A stretch of 32,825 nt of DNA from a virus. How positions within the stretch are numbered: the first letter of the stretch is position 1; every line of letters starts with the position of its first letter. The position numbers were made by a program, and so were the translations under genes. Under the pieces are notes generated by a model. That model was not told the DNA's origin. It saw only the letters and a program-made list of their open reading frames with translations, and searched no databases. This document shows positions 10,501 to 21,000 of the stretch, one piece after another. The stretch covers positions 1-32,825 of IMG/VR virus record IMGVR_UViG_3300020205_001861; one strand, given 5' to 3'.

Positions 10501-12740
10501 TCCACAAATCTGCCTTGCTGGACGTTTAGATGAAGAATATTACCAGAACTATATACGCCACCCGAAGTGCCTTCTACGACCCCGTAAGCGCCACTAGCGG
10601 AACCTGTTACATACTTGCCAGTAGCAAATCCCGAAGAAATATTTGATGCTAATGTAATTCTGGTAAAAAATACTGGATTGAAATAACTAAATTTGAATAT
10701 TGAATTGTAGATCTCTTGTCCTTGTCGTGTTAGACCTTTGGAAGATACTTTATCTTTGAGAGGATTAAATCCATCCCCAACTTTAACTAAAGAAATATTG
10801 GAAGGTTTGCATACCCCAATCAATGGAGAAAAAGTTTCAGTGTAGTCTACTATAGTTCCAAAATAATAATTTGATCTCGCTTGACCAGGATCGCCAGCGT
10901 TGATATCATTAATTTCAAATGCATCATTTTGTGTTATAAAAACTCTCCTTTGTCCATTTGGATCTTCAATGTCGTATTCTTTAAATAAAGTATCAACAAC
11001 ATCGCGCTTTCCTGCAATTGTCAATTCGATGTAATTAAATGTGCTGCCTGGATTAACTTTTTGTGATCTTACAAATGCAGATGCAATCACTCTGACTTTT
11101 TCAACTAGCAAAGTTTTGCTTTCCTGTGCTGTTTCATCATACCCAACAGATTTAATTGAGTGTAAATAACTTCCAATTGGCGGCAAGTAAGTTGAAGAAT
11201 ATAAAAGATAATCTATACTTGGATTTATTGTAATTGTCTTTATAGCAATATCACCAGGAGTTAAATCTAAATCTGGAGCGTTCACACCAGCAATTACATT
11301 ATTTGGAACTTCTGATAATAATTTTCCCCTAAAATTTGATGTGTTTTTGTAACTACTAGTCAATCCGTTTAATCCAACAGAGCCATCATTAAATGTAGCA
11401 AACAAATATACATTAGGATATGCAGTAAGTTCAACACCCTCGGCATTTACTGAGGTAGTATTAAAAATATTAGTTACAAAAAATGAACTTGCTCCAGTGT
11501 TCTTTACAGTTATATTTGTTCTAGTAACAGTATCTTTTGACTTATCTAGAAGTACATATTTGGACTCTTTGTTTACGATTTCGTAACCACTAATATATGC
11601 TGTTCCTGGTCCTACGGTGCCAACTAATTTATCAGAAGCTTCTGATATTGATAAACCATTTACTAAATTGGTAACCGAATTTAATTTATATAATCCATTA
11701 TTATTTTCTTTTTGATAATAGTTTCTGACATCAAAATCAAATTCGGAAACGACGTAATCGCCAGACTCATCATATGTTCTCTTTGCTAGAGTTTCTTCAA
11801 TTAAAGTGTATTCTTTCTGTCTAATTCTTTTCTCAATTACACCATTTTTAATAGAAATTAATTCTATACTATTTTTACCTAAAATTTCAGAATATGAATA
11901 TTTTTTTGCAACTAAATCAATCTTCAATCTGTGACTTCCTGGTGCCGAGAAATTGGAAGTTCCGCGAGAATTATCATACAGAGAAGAATCTTGTTCTGGG
12001 GATATGATAGATTCAACAACATCAAATGCAACCTTTCCGGATGCTTTATTATTATAAGGATCTAAAATTACTAATTGCTCTGAGTTCTTTACAAAAAATC
12101 CATTAGCAAAATAAATTCCTTCTTCTACTTGAGCAGATAATCCAAATCCAATTGCTGGGCTGGGGCGCACATCAGTTTCGCCTGTATCAATATCTTCTGT
12201 AGTTATAAAATTAGGTAAAACGGAACCATCAGTTCCAACTGTGAGTGTTGGAGTATTAACACCATTCAATACTTCTAAAATTTCTCCTTGTCTGAAGGAA
12301 CGTTCGGTATTTGAATCCCCTTCAGAAACGTAAGAAACAAAAATAGTATCGGAATTTAAATCAGTTTTATATTGACTAGATAAAACTATTCCTCTGACTC
12401 CCGAAGTAACACCTACTAAAGTTTCTCCCTTAAGATCAGCAATATCATACTTCCCAAATACAATTTCTCCACCAATATTCACCGCAACTTCAGAAACTGA
12501 AGATAATTTAACGTAGTTAAATCTTGTGTTTAATCCAACCTCACCAGGAATTACCAGTTCTCCTTGCTTGAACTGGTAATTTCCGTACCTTTCAATTTGA
12601 TTCTGTAATATACTTTGGAGAGTTGTTAACTCTCTAGTCTGTACAGGTTTTCCCGGTCTAAAAAGAACCCTATGGTAGTTTTTAGATTCGTCAAAATCAT
12701 CATAATAAGGTGATACATTAAGGTTAGTATTCTGTGCCAT
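4539..12740 (-). CDS. Giant DUF4815-type tail/baseplate structural protein, 2733 aa
   Basis: The N-terminus (NLNVSPYYDDFDESKNYHRV, then LFRPGKPVQTRELTTLQSIL) is the typical start of DUF4815 proteins of T4-like marine phages. At about residues 1190-1270 comes a second hallmark block (FDDGQRESFYDVSRILLKPG and then GDVIDFRPKVD). At 1380-1440 there is a helical segment (DIGKLEKRIERLEYYTALSI) followed by DPFGFDKFKTGFLVDNF. A GSGYTSPPSVVIKG beta-motif lies further on, and the C-terminus ends SPKIQDLRIVASI. The large size and beta-rich repeats suit a baseplate-attached fibre or peripheral baseplate protein; the exact place in the virion is unknown. A late promoter lies at 12775-12782, and the 66-aa gene is coupled behind it. 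Confidence 0.85.
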   Translation of the reverse strand: MAQNTNLNVSPYYDDFDESKNYHRVLFRPGKPVQTRELTTLQSILQNQIERYGNYQFKQGELVIPGEVGLNTRFNYVKLSSVSEVAVNIGGEIVFGKYDIADLKGETLVGVTSGVRGIVLSSQYKTDLNSDTIFVSYVSEGDSNTERSFRQGEILEVLNGVNTPTLTVGTDGSVLPNFITTEDIDTGETDVRPSPAIGFGLSAQVEEGIYFANGFFVKNSEQLVILDPYNNKASGKVAFDVVESIISPEQDSSLYDNSRGTSNFSAPGSHRLKIDLVAKKYSYSEILGKNSIELISIKNGVIEKRIRQKEYTLIEETLAKRTYDESGDYVVSEFDFDVRNYYQKENNNGLYKLNSVTNLVNGLSISEASDKLVGTVGPGTAYISGYEIVNKESKYVLLDKSKDTVTRTNITVKNTGASSFFVTNIFNTTSVNAEGVELTAYPNVYLFATFNDGSVGLNGLTSSYKNTSNFRGKLLSEVPNNVIAGVNAPDLDLTPGDIAIKTITINPSIDYLLYSSTYLPPIGSYLHSIKSVGYDETAQESKTLLVEKVRVIASAFVRSQKVNPGSTFNYIELTIAGKRDVVDTLFKEYDIEDPNGQRRVFITQNDAFEINDINAGDPGQARSNYYFGTIVDYTETFSPLIGVCKPSNISLVKVGDGFNPLKDKVSSKGLTRQGQEIYNSIFKFSYFNPVFFTRITLASNISSGFATGKYVTGSASGAYGVVEGTSGGVYSSGNILHLNVQQGRFVEGETLVDEDGNITKIAKSNTISHFVVHAQGNNYNANSIVVLNGSEFDKSKISLGRLGTKIYNIIVQDEVVRDVVYTNPPLVSVTEGSGCIVTAILFKDTIHTYNVSEVKSFYSLFGSGSEGTNIFTADCESSDSLYSGFQNITTSTFSGLKGYDYLEVNSLSIDLGQLLKKGDIIEYVEKTGDVRRSIVVYATTSNTSIKSRIYIDSVLREDVTNSVVTKITTIIDNPYASSIISSGTKGVSSIASDITDSKITYYFRRDFISQGSSSGGSLTFAAQLPFGTQRFVSFTKENYVMTVLYAGSSSTNNLFFKVGDIVEIKPEFVSIFGSFDEVSGLVAGSVIITFPNGYFGTGMTQYPKVKLTTTVEVSKSKPKLKTSKTNKRIVITPSNDKVIPIRGQDYDTNELAIISYSDVYNLKYIYEGTLTDPPKVDANGLLIEGKDITQNFTFDDGQRESFYDVSRILLKPGVQIPTGKIVACFDYFEHSQGVFCTVDSYLHESGVSLEEIPDFESQTGRISLGDVIDFRPKVDSTVVTSGFQNTTILSSSNYISFNGAGGAPSVSLSNDSNLEFAIKFDETSYLDRIDALFLDKTGKFFIKKGTSSKNPSKPDSVDNALALSYIYIPAITQDTKDIKIFPVDNKRYTMRDIGKLEKRIERLEYYTALSILEQQTLNMQIKDPFGFDKFKTGFLVDNFESHGIGNVSSDEYRCAIDPQQSVLRPEVYEDNLNLIEFNTKQSERELDNYVNTNNVVTLPFSPIPLIKNDFATGLVNPNPFVVLQYVGDLSLTPSIDNWYDTNMVPLVTNNNTNLFNIFISKSNDPDSAFASIYNSFVINWSGINSTFNNINSLSSNNTQQANSRTTESLISSSSNVSPNNNDIAKGVSIKSVGESYICSSIQFFARSIPVKFVITRMKPKTIIYPFIDGRDVSRWTIPDSKFTGIASSSLSSFGSPVIADENGSASGIILIPAGYPPLQGTSWTGNILDVEYDTTSEKINLVSGQKTIRFTSSSVNDSKENVATYTEVNYYSRGTKPSNPQSITSTQSSYFKSNEGIQFVESNTDVLLKPNPLSQTFRIENYDGGLFVTEMDLYFNKKSQVIPIKIYLTDVNVGKPGKNIIPGSEVIVLPKTYLQVYTTGSISLNIGDILVGLKSGAEGPLERILDKNGIEVTLFGNKTYNITNEQVYTFVLSNHNGKSFVQDESLNSNSVTLSNATSNKNVQLKIARDSGKVSSFIIESSGANYEGAIITTESPQLPGENIAIATPLISNGIFYDVIVTTQGSGYTSPPSVVIKGIGNGAAGASIKSIIEIDTPAVRMGVATDSGTNRDSATPTRFKFEYPIYLQNDSDYAIQVETDSTEYQLWSSRQGSNDIISGVQVSSQPSLGSLYRSQNTDTWVEDSFEDLKFVLHRAKFDITKQATLKLVNDQIALQKLKVSPFETNSSSSSNANSDLFKANNSIIKVSQRNHGFEDSGNSKTFFRSVQDFSGISGTEFSKKLYTIDSCGVDTYTIVGPSQASQTGIGGGPSVYGAKNIKYEKLYADISYIQSEKTKIDTSLKTINVVPIDSNTKNFLSYSISDFEKTFLNQEQYFENQKFITSNINEILNSTGKSLTYKMILSSEVDYLSPLIDLRNVSVKTSSSRVDNSLGKEDRYGKRYQVIKFWPVYTFPIDFINPSVTPIQENQTLIGKSSNAEGTIVYVSGNVVSVRMKNDGIFESGEGLIFSSQNILTNNPNVKITTSELIATEFPPFDIDDEIIAYNVISNIGYTNIVNAEVISWNRANGELVIETEKKPINNDYISPSVPSSDYARNSNAASQEDDILRVNDFVYTINPTKSNLQLGKIDYFQIKSSEFKNGVDYRSDIESVVTSSITKYLTKDVTLTIPATSLDVRLTANITDFSNIIVMYKVLSSSVQESLSDTKWSYLPSDFASVNVKKSSTIAGAFEKREDYKELKYYINDLPEFTRYAIKLVLKSDNPSFSPKIQDLRIVASI

Positions 12741-12774
12741 ATTAAATTGGTATGCACTTATGTTGTACTAACTT

Positions 12775-12782
12775 TATTTATG
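12775..12782 (-). promoter_or_regulatory. Late promoter CATAAATA
   Basis: CATAAATA on the minus strand lies in the 62-base gap between gp8 and the 2733-aa gene, 34 bases before the ATG at 12740. Confidence 0.7.
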
Positions 12783-12802
12783 GTCGGGAAATTAAGTATA
12801 AA

Positions 12803-14893
12803 TCAGAATTCGATAACAAGTTTGATGTCTTCGATCTGATCAATTGCGCGAGTGATGAGTCTTCTGTTCTCAACATAAATTATCTCTCCTGTATAAGGAG
12901 CAAGTTCTGGATAAAGATCACTTGCCTTCTGCTGAACAGAATCAATTGCTAAAGTTCCTAAGTTTCCTACTCCATATGCAGTGTTTCCAGTGGCAAATGA
13001 TGGTGCGATTGTTCCATGCTGCCCAGTCACTGATCCAATGATGGGATTGACTGCAGTAACTGGTGCAACTGTAGCAGAATAAAAATTATATAGTTTTCCA
13101 TTTGTTGAATGTAAAACTGGATCCTGATAATATCTTAAAATACCGCCAAGGGCAGAATTTGTATCATTATTTGGAATCCATTCTACAACTATTGCTTTTG
13201 CTTGAACTGTAATGCCACCAGTTAGAGTTAAATTTTGTGTAATAGTTTCGCCAACTACAAAATTACTACCATAATTTGCGGCTGCAGCATATGCTAAAGC
13301 ATATGTTTGTCGTACTGTGTCGTAATTAGGAGAAGATGCATTTGTGATAGCAACTCCTGTATTAGTTCCATTAAATGCATTAGGATCTCTAATGAGACCG
13401 ATTCTCCTAAAATCATTAGTTACTGGGAAATCGCCAGCGCCTTCTGCAAAGGTTAGACGAACATTACACATAACTCTCTTAGCATTAAGTTGCTCAAGGA
13501 ATTTTCCATATCCATCAGATCCGACAGCACCCGTAGATCCATATCCACCTTGAGGGGGAATAATTACTTCAACCGATCCTCTGTTGACAACATTTGTCGG
13601 AACTTGAGTTGTTGCTGCAGTAGTTAATGCTGCGGTAGTATAAAGTCCAAATTTTTGACCATCTGGAACTCCTACAGCAGCGCCTGGTTCCAACGAAATT
13701 TTCGCAAATGTATACTCAGTATTTGTCTTACCTGTAGTTTCGGATGATAGTAAGACACGAGCTGCTGTAATAACACCATTAGTGATAGTGAGTTTTGCTA
13801 TCTTCATGTTCGTGTCATTTACTTGACCATCGCCATTAATTGGAGCAAAAAGTTCTCCTGATCCACCACTAAGATAACCAGTGCCTCCTGAAAGAATAGA
13901 AACAACTTCTGGACCAACTACAGAAACACCAGTAAATGGAGCAACGGGAATAAATTTTTGTGATTGGAATCTCAAAACCTGCTCGATAGACAAGCTATAT
14001 AACCACTTCCACTTATATCCATTAGTTGTGGTGTAAATACCATTTGCTGTGCAATATCCAGTTCCTTCTGGGTTAGTGCCACCACCACCAGAAAGTGTAT
14101 TACGAGTTGGACCACTGAATAGATCTGGTGTTGCTCCATCTCCATTTGCCTGTCTCTTGTTGTCAATACACATCCAGACATTATAATCTGGAGTTCTGAC
14201 AATCATTTCAAGATTAGAAACTGATGCTGTTCCGCTCCAAGTTCCTGATTCTTGCGATAATCTTTTGTAGTTTGAAGTATTTGCATAATTAGAGCGCCAC
14301 ATATCATATGGCTCTATACGATCAGAGAAAGAAGCATCTGTATTCTTTCCGTAATCGAGTCTATTAACTACCGGACTTACGAAAGACGAATCTGGAGAAG
14401 TTCCAGTTGCCTCACCTAAAGTTGTATTGTAAATTCTTTTTGCTGCAATAATCTCCCTAAAATAACTAAATTTTTCGTCCAAATTATCTACTGGACGAAG
14501 CGGTTCATCTTCGCTTGCTGGTCTAATTTTCAGGATTTTAGCAGAACCACCAGTTCCACCGGACCATGTAAATGTTAGACCAAATTTTAGAGTTGTTAGA
14601 GCAGCAGGATCCAGACCGCTTACTAAAATTGCTCCATTCAACACCGCTGTTACGGTTGCGTGAGTGGTTGCTGGATATCCGGCAAGAGTTTGAATACTGA
14701 TAGAATCACCTACGTTAACGTCATCCGTATTGCTAACGTCATTATAATCATAAAACTCAATTACCGACTGCCAATTTGCGGATCTACCAACAAAAAAGAA
14801 ATGATTAGTTGATGATGCCTCATCAAAAGATTCTAAGAATTGTTTAGCATTATATACTCTAAACTTATCTGTAATTAGCGCAGTTTCTGCCAT
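12803..14893 (-). CDS. 8: Baseplate wedge protein gp8 homologue
   Basis: A 696-aa protein, about twice T4 gp8 (334 aa). The N-terminus (ITDKFRVYNAKQFLESF, then NHFFFVGRSANW) parallels the T4 gp8 start (TSKFR followed by TIFITFGRSEPW). The C-terminus (YTGEIIYVENRRLITRAIDQ and IEDIKLVIEF) closely parallels T4 HSGEMIYMENRPPIIMAMDQ and TEEINILFTF. A central NGYKWKWLYSL corresponds to the T4 GYVWEYLFEIP region. Gp8 is a dimeric wedge component that joins the gp6/gp7/gp10 assembly. The extra length is spread over insertions of beta-rich sequence in the middle (for example GGYGSTGAVGSDGYG). It sits directly downstream of the gp7-position gene, as in T4, with its own exact late promoter. Confidence 0.9.
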   Translation of the reverse strand: MAETALITDKFRVYNAKQFLESFDEASSTNHFFFVGRSANWQSVIEFYDYNDVSNTDDVNVGDSISIQTLAGYPATTHATVTAVLNGAILVSGLDPAALTTLKFGLTFTWSGGTGGSAKILKIRPASEDEPLRPVDNLDEKFSYFREIIAAKRIYNTTLGEATGTSPDSSFVSPVVNRLDYGKNTDASFSDRIEPYDMWRSNYANTSNYKRLSQESGTWSGTASVSNLEMIVRTPDYNVWMCIDNKRQANGDGATPDLFSGPTRNTLSGGGGTNPEGTGYCTANGIYTTTNGYKWKWLYSLSIEQVLRFQSQKFIPVAPFTGVSVVGPEVVSILSGGTGYLSGGSGELFAPINGDGQVNDTNMKIAKLTITNGVITAARVLLSSETTGKTNTEYTFAKISLEPGAAVGVPDGQKFGLYTTAALTTAATTQVPTNVVNRGSVEVIIPPQGGYGSTGAVGSDGYGKFLEQLNAKRVMCNVRLTFAEGAGDFPVTNDFRRIGLIRDPNAFNGTNTGVAITNASSPNYDTVRQTYALAYAAAANYGSNFVVGETITQNLTLTGGITVQAKAIVVEWIPNNDTNSALGGILRYYQDPVLHSTNGKLYNFYSATVAPVTAVNPIIGSVTGQHGTIAPSFATGNTAYGVGNLGTLAIDSVQQKASDLYPELAPYTGEIIYVENRRLITRAIDQIEDIKLVIEF

Positions 14894-14929
14894 TGTGTCT
14901 CACTTCTGGATTGAGCGGTTTTCTTTTCT

Positions 14930-14937
14930 TATTTATA
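14930..14937 (-). promoter_or_regulatory. Late promoter TATAAATA
   Basis: An exact TATAAATA on the minus strand in the 114-base gap before gp8, 36 bases from its ATG at 14893. The rest of that gap (14938-15007) shows no ORF and no clear hairpin. Confidence 0.8.
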
Positions 14938-15007
14938 CAGGTTTTACTTTAAACGCTAATGGTTCTGTGGGGTAATATCCTGCCGCCAATAGAAATTTTT
15001 TGTGTCT

Positions 15008-18000
15008 TTATGTGATATCTGAGTAATTGATATTGGTCAAGTATAGAGAGACTGATGTTCCGATTGGATGTATTGCTGCAATAGTAGATCCCAAATATCC
15101 TCTAGTCTGTATGTTAAACCTGTCGGGTAGTTTACTAGAGTATTCTACAATTTCTTGACCAACCTGTAGCACTCCGGAGGCGGCAAATCCAGCAGTATTT
15201 GTTACATAAAGAATCGTATCTGTCGATAAGAAATCGATTGTAACAAGAGATGCAACGAAGTTGAGATTTTCTGAGAATCTGAGTGTGTCACCAATTGAAA
15301 CCGAATCTTCGAAATTGTGGACCATTTCTAAAGAATTAGATTCGGTCTCGTCAATAGAGACATTCGATTCCAATAGGAGAGTCCGGAAGGTTTCAGGAGC
15401 ATAAGCATTTGGATCAATTGCAATTTCAAATTGTATCTGCTTTATTACTTCTTGTGGAATTCCATCAATACTGAATATAGATTCCGGCGCACCAAACTGC
15501 GATTCTAAGAAGAAAGTAACATTACTTTCTCTGACATCTTCGGGGGTTTGCAAGTCAACGTAAATATTAATATCGGTAGAAATATTTGGATTGGATACCA
15601 CTATTTCGTTAAATATTACAAAATCATTGGATGGTACTACAATATTTAAATTTTTAGATATAGTTGGAGAAACATTTCTATGAGATTTGATAATATCAAA
15701 TCCTCTAGTTATGAATGGTGTTGGAGGTTGGGTATATCCATATCCAGGATTAATAATAGTTACATCTATTATTTCATTGCCGAAAATAATTGCCTTGGCA
15801 ATAGCCCCGCCGCCATTACCATCCACTGGCAAGAAGTCAATGAATACTTCCTTTGGATATATTCCGATTGCCTTTGGCGATACCTGTAGTAATTTGGATC
15901 TAATGTAATCCGCCTTATTGTAATCTAAGTAAGTAATTTTTCCATCAACATCAATGTAAGGGATGATATTTAATCCAGATCCTCTAGGTTTTTCGTTTGA
16001 TATAGAAGTTACAATATTTCCATATATTTTTCTGGATACAGGAACAAATAAATTATTTTGTGAAGTTTTTACAATATCCGGTACTTTTAATATTTCTCTG
16101 TAATTATTCTCACCATCGACTTTTATTAAATCCCCTTCAAGAATATTAGCAGTTATTCGATTTAATGTTCTCCAACTCTCATTTAATATCTTTCTATCAT
16201 TATGTAAATGAGTTGCATTTCCAGCTCTCTTTAAAATCTTTTCGTTAGATTCGTCAACTTCGTAGTTTACTAAAGTAGTATTACTCAGTACGTTTACGAC
16301 TGCCTGATTACTAATAGTTAATACAGAACCATTTGCTACTTCAATAGTACCAAAAATATATTCTTCGGGTCCTGGTAATGTTGTATTAGTAATTATATTC
16401 AGTTCATCAGCAAAAGCATAAGTTATTGGATTTACAATATCAAGATCTTTCTTTAAAGTCAAAAATCCAGAAAGTACATCTCTATGTTGATCAGTAATAA
16501 ATGTAAATCGCACTCCTGGATATGGGGAAGTAATAGCGACATAATCGAGTACCCTACCAACAGATCCATACTCATCAACCAAATCAATTGGATGCGTCTT
16601 TGATGATAAATCCCAATTTCTGACATCATCATAAGTAATATTATAAATTTCAAACGTCGCAGTAAAAGCATATGCTCCAGGTTGAAAATCAAATGCAATA
16701 AAATTATCTAAATTCTTTTCTCCCTGGAATGAAATTATATCCACCTTGGATGTCAAAACCTCTCCAGATTTTGGTTTATAATAATTTAATTTTTTGTTAA
16801 AAAGTATTCTTGTTTGCTGAATAACGTAGTCAACTGCATTTCTTTGTAAAACACCATCAACAAAGACTAAGTGAAATTTAGGATCCGTAATTGGATCTAT
16901 TGATAAACCTTTATATGTTATTATGTCATGATTTACTTCGTAGGATATCTTTTCTTCATCTATAGTTCTTCTAGAATATACCCCAATCGAAAATGCGTGA
17001 AAATAATCTACCGCTGTTGCTTCATTCAGTAATAATTGGGACTTACTTTGATCCCATCTTGGTGCTTCTGAAAACTCAATTAAATCAGGAACATTAGCAA
17101 TGGGAGATCTTATGATTTTGTATGCAGTTGGTCTTTGTAAAATACCATTCATAAAGACTAATAAATCCTCACCTTCGCTACTTTTTAATATGTTGCCATC
17201 ATCGGTATATAATTCAAATGCTTTACTTACCCCATCAAAATAGTCAGGGATGGTAACATCAACAGACCCCACGCCATTATCGAGTATTTCGTTTACTGAC
17301 TGACTTAAATTATATAAGGAAGATATTACATTAGCACATTCTACAGCAAACCAAACGCCATCTATTTGTACTGAAGTTCCCCACTCATCATTTTCAATGA
17401 TATTGTAGTTTGAATACGTAAGTAAATTTGTGTAATTTCCAGACTTCTGGACGTTTCCAAAATCTCTATCAATTAAGTTTGGTCCATTCTCTAAAGTGGA
17501 TGTATATATTTGCTTATATGAATTAATTGCCGATTTAACCTCAGCACATAAGTTTAATGGGTTAGACACATCAGGGGAAACATCATAACCGACAGTTTCA
17601 TATGGTGCTCCTGGATTTTCTATCGCATCTATCATCAGAGCAATAGAATACTCGAAAGCAGCAATTGTTTCACTTAATGCATCATTGATGTAATTGAGTT
17701 TATTAGCAAAATAATATTTCTCTGCATAATCAACTAACCTATCATTACCGCCATATCTCAAATGATAAATTACTGCATCAATTAAATATGCAATATCTCT
17801 TCTACACTTGATTTCGTTTGAATATGAAAATGATGGGAGAATTGAATTTATATATGAAATAGTTTCATTTATTATGTACCTTCTGTTGACAAAAATTAAA
17901 TTGGAAGCGTCAACAAATGTGCCGGTATTAATTCTACTTAAAGAAAATCTAACCTGACGCAACCTAGCAACGTTTGATGTTATTGAAACTGTGATACCAT

Positions 18001-21000
18001 TAGAGACAATTAATTCTGCATCTGTTTGTATGACAATACCATTATAATTAAATTGAACCTCGGTACTTCCCACTGGCGGTAATGTTACTTCGCCAATTGG
18101 CACTTCAAATATGAAATTTCCATTCTCACTTATATACGAGAATGCATTGGCACTAACTCTAACATTAGTTTCATCTATAATCTCTATTACTTTAGTGCCC
18201 ACAGGGAATTGAGATCCGGAACTAATGTACATACCTTCAACAATTCCAAATGTCGAGGGAACTGTGATGATGTCACTACTTGCTGAGATAATTACTTCAA
18301 ATTGAGGACCTGGTGTGCTAAGATCATCAATAAAAATTACATCCCAGTTTCTTATTGCTGCTGCACAAAGTTTAGCAGCATATTGGTATGCATCTTTGAT
18401 TTCTTCTATCTGACTCACATTCGAATATGATTCAGCTGCTGCAACAATTGCAGAATTTCCACCAAATCGAATATCATGCTCGAAAGATTTTATGATATAT
18501 TCTACACCACTTTTGATAGTTTCTGAATTGAAATTAACTAATGGATATTTTGTAGTTATATAACCAAATGTCTCTTCAACAATAAAGTTTTTATTTGATC
18601 CTATTTGATTTGCAGAATCCAACCAAATTCCACTTCTTTGGAAAATATTTTTTACTTTTTTGAAGTATTTTTGGGAATCTGCTAAATCTTTAAATTTAAA
18701 TATTCTTCCAATGAAATTATCCGCAGATACAGATTGTCCTTCGGATGTTCTATCCCCTAATGGAGCTTTTGCAAATATTATTTGCGAACCATTAATTGTG
18801 TAAGATTTCTTTGGTTCTTGTATTACGTTAGAAAGACTCACGATTACGGAAGTTTCATCATAGGCAGATACTGGAATTCCAGTTCCCTTTTCTAGCATTG
18901 TGAATATTTTTGTTCCTTGAGAAATCCCAGTATCTGGGTCAACATATCCATCGAAATCAGGTGACAAATATATTTCCTTTGCTTCGTTAAAATCGTCAGT
19001 AAATTCAGCAAAATGCAGTCTTCCAACTCCTCGCTGAACATTTGTGTCAGTTACAGTTTCTATTATTTCTGTTATAATAGTTCTTGTGTTGATAGTATAA
19101 ACAGATTCTACACCAGCATTAATTGTTATAACTATTGGAGTTGCTGCTTGGAATGTAGGTTGGTCTACAATTCCAGTATCTGCTTCTATAACTACTTCAC
19201 CAAATAGTTGGAATCCAGCAGGATGGACAACATCCTTGATAAGACTCCTCCACAAGTCGATTGGGGTTTTTGATCTAATTAAATAAGAATAATCTTGATA
19301 GAAATAGGAATCAGTAAGATTAGATCCAACTGAACTACTAAATCCCTTCTCTGAACTAAAATAACCAGATTTATCATAGAATGATTTAATTTCTGGCTCA
19401 TAATCTGTAAATAGAATAGCAACAATATTTGCCCCACCTATGAGATAATCTTTTGAAATACGTCCAGAAATACTTTCAAATCTAACTATGTTAGAACCAG
19501 TTCTTAGACCCTTTTTAGATACTCTTCCAACAAATATCACATTCCCATAATTATCATACTGCTCAATAATTTTTCCAGGACCAAAAGATTCCTCGCCAAT
19601 ATTGGAGAGCAACACGGCATAAGTTGATGTAAAAAATGGTAGAGTTGAATTGTTTGTTGTGAAATTTTTACCGGAGTTCACTATCTCAATAGTTCTCGGA
19701 ATACCAATATTTTTTGATGTTAGATATATTTTATTTGTAGAATCGACAACATAAATTTTCGGAATGTCACTATATCCCCCACCAGGATTCAAAATATTTA
19801 CATTACTTATACCACCATTTTGATTTAATGCAATTGAAAAGTTGCCGGGTTTGCCATTTCCAATCAATATAATTTTTGGATTTACATATCCAGATCCGCT
19901 ATCATTAACCGTAAATGATACAATGCCCCCTTCGTTATTCATAACCGGTTCTAGGGACGCCTTTATCGATCTTGCTGGTTCCACACCAATAACTACCGGA
20001 ACATCGATATAATTTTTGCCAAAATTATCAACCGTTAAGGTATTAATTAATCCAGTAGATCCAGAAGAAGATGTGGTATAGATCATTTCTCCAGTTCCAT
20101 TTTCTTGTGGAACGGAATTGATCTCATAAACAAATTTGTTATTGGTGGTATATGATATAACTTTGGGTCCACTTAACGGATCTTCTATCAAAGATAACCT
20201 AGCATTGTCAGTAAATACACCGCTAGCTACTATAAAATAGTAGTAATTCGAGAATCTATTTGTGACTTTAGTTGTATAGGTATTTGAATTTATTCTAGGA
20301 CCAAATCCAAATTTCAATGAAACAAAACTATTTGCAGATCCAGATCCAGGTTCTGCTGGACCAACATATTTTTCTTGAGTTACTAAATTGTAATTTAAAC
20401 TTGGGGAAAAATCTAAGTAAGTTCCTGACATACTAGGATGTCCGGTTTTGAATGTATACTTATAATAGTTTTGTATATCAATGTTGGGATTAACAACAAA
20501 ATTGTTTTCATTTCCATTAGAGAATTCCAATTTAAAAATTTTATCACCAACAGAAGAAATTAATACATCCTTTCTTGCTGAACTTTCATCCTTAATAAAG
20601 CTACTTATCGATAATGCTGTAGTTACAGATGGATCAACTCCATACTGATAATACAATAACAAAATATTACTCTCTACATCATATGAATATACTTTGGGAC
20701 TAGTAAATTGATCTGTTCCCAATTCGGGGATGAAAGATCCTTCAGTAAATCTATAAACGAAATTGTCGAAAGAAACTTCTGCACCATCAAAATGTTCTGC
20801 AGCACTAGTGCCTTTTTGAGCTCTCTCTACCGAAACTACACTATTTAAATAATTTACGCTAGTAACTTTAACGATTTCCTCTCCAATTGAAAGAAAATCT
20901 TCTTCAGATACATTTTTAACATTTGATAATTTCAATTTAGTATTATTCAATCCCACGCCAACATGATCTACTCGGCAAACAAATACGGAATTTGTTTCCA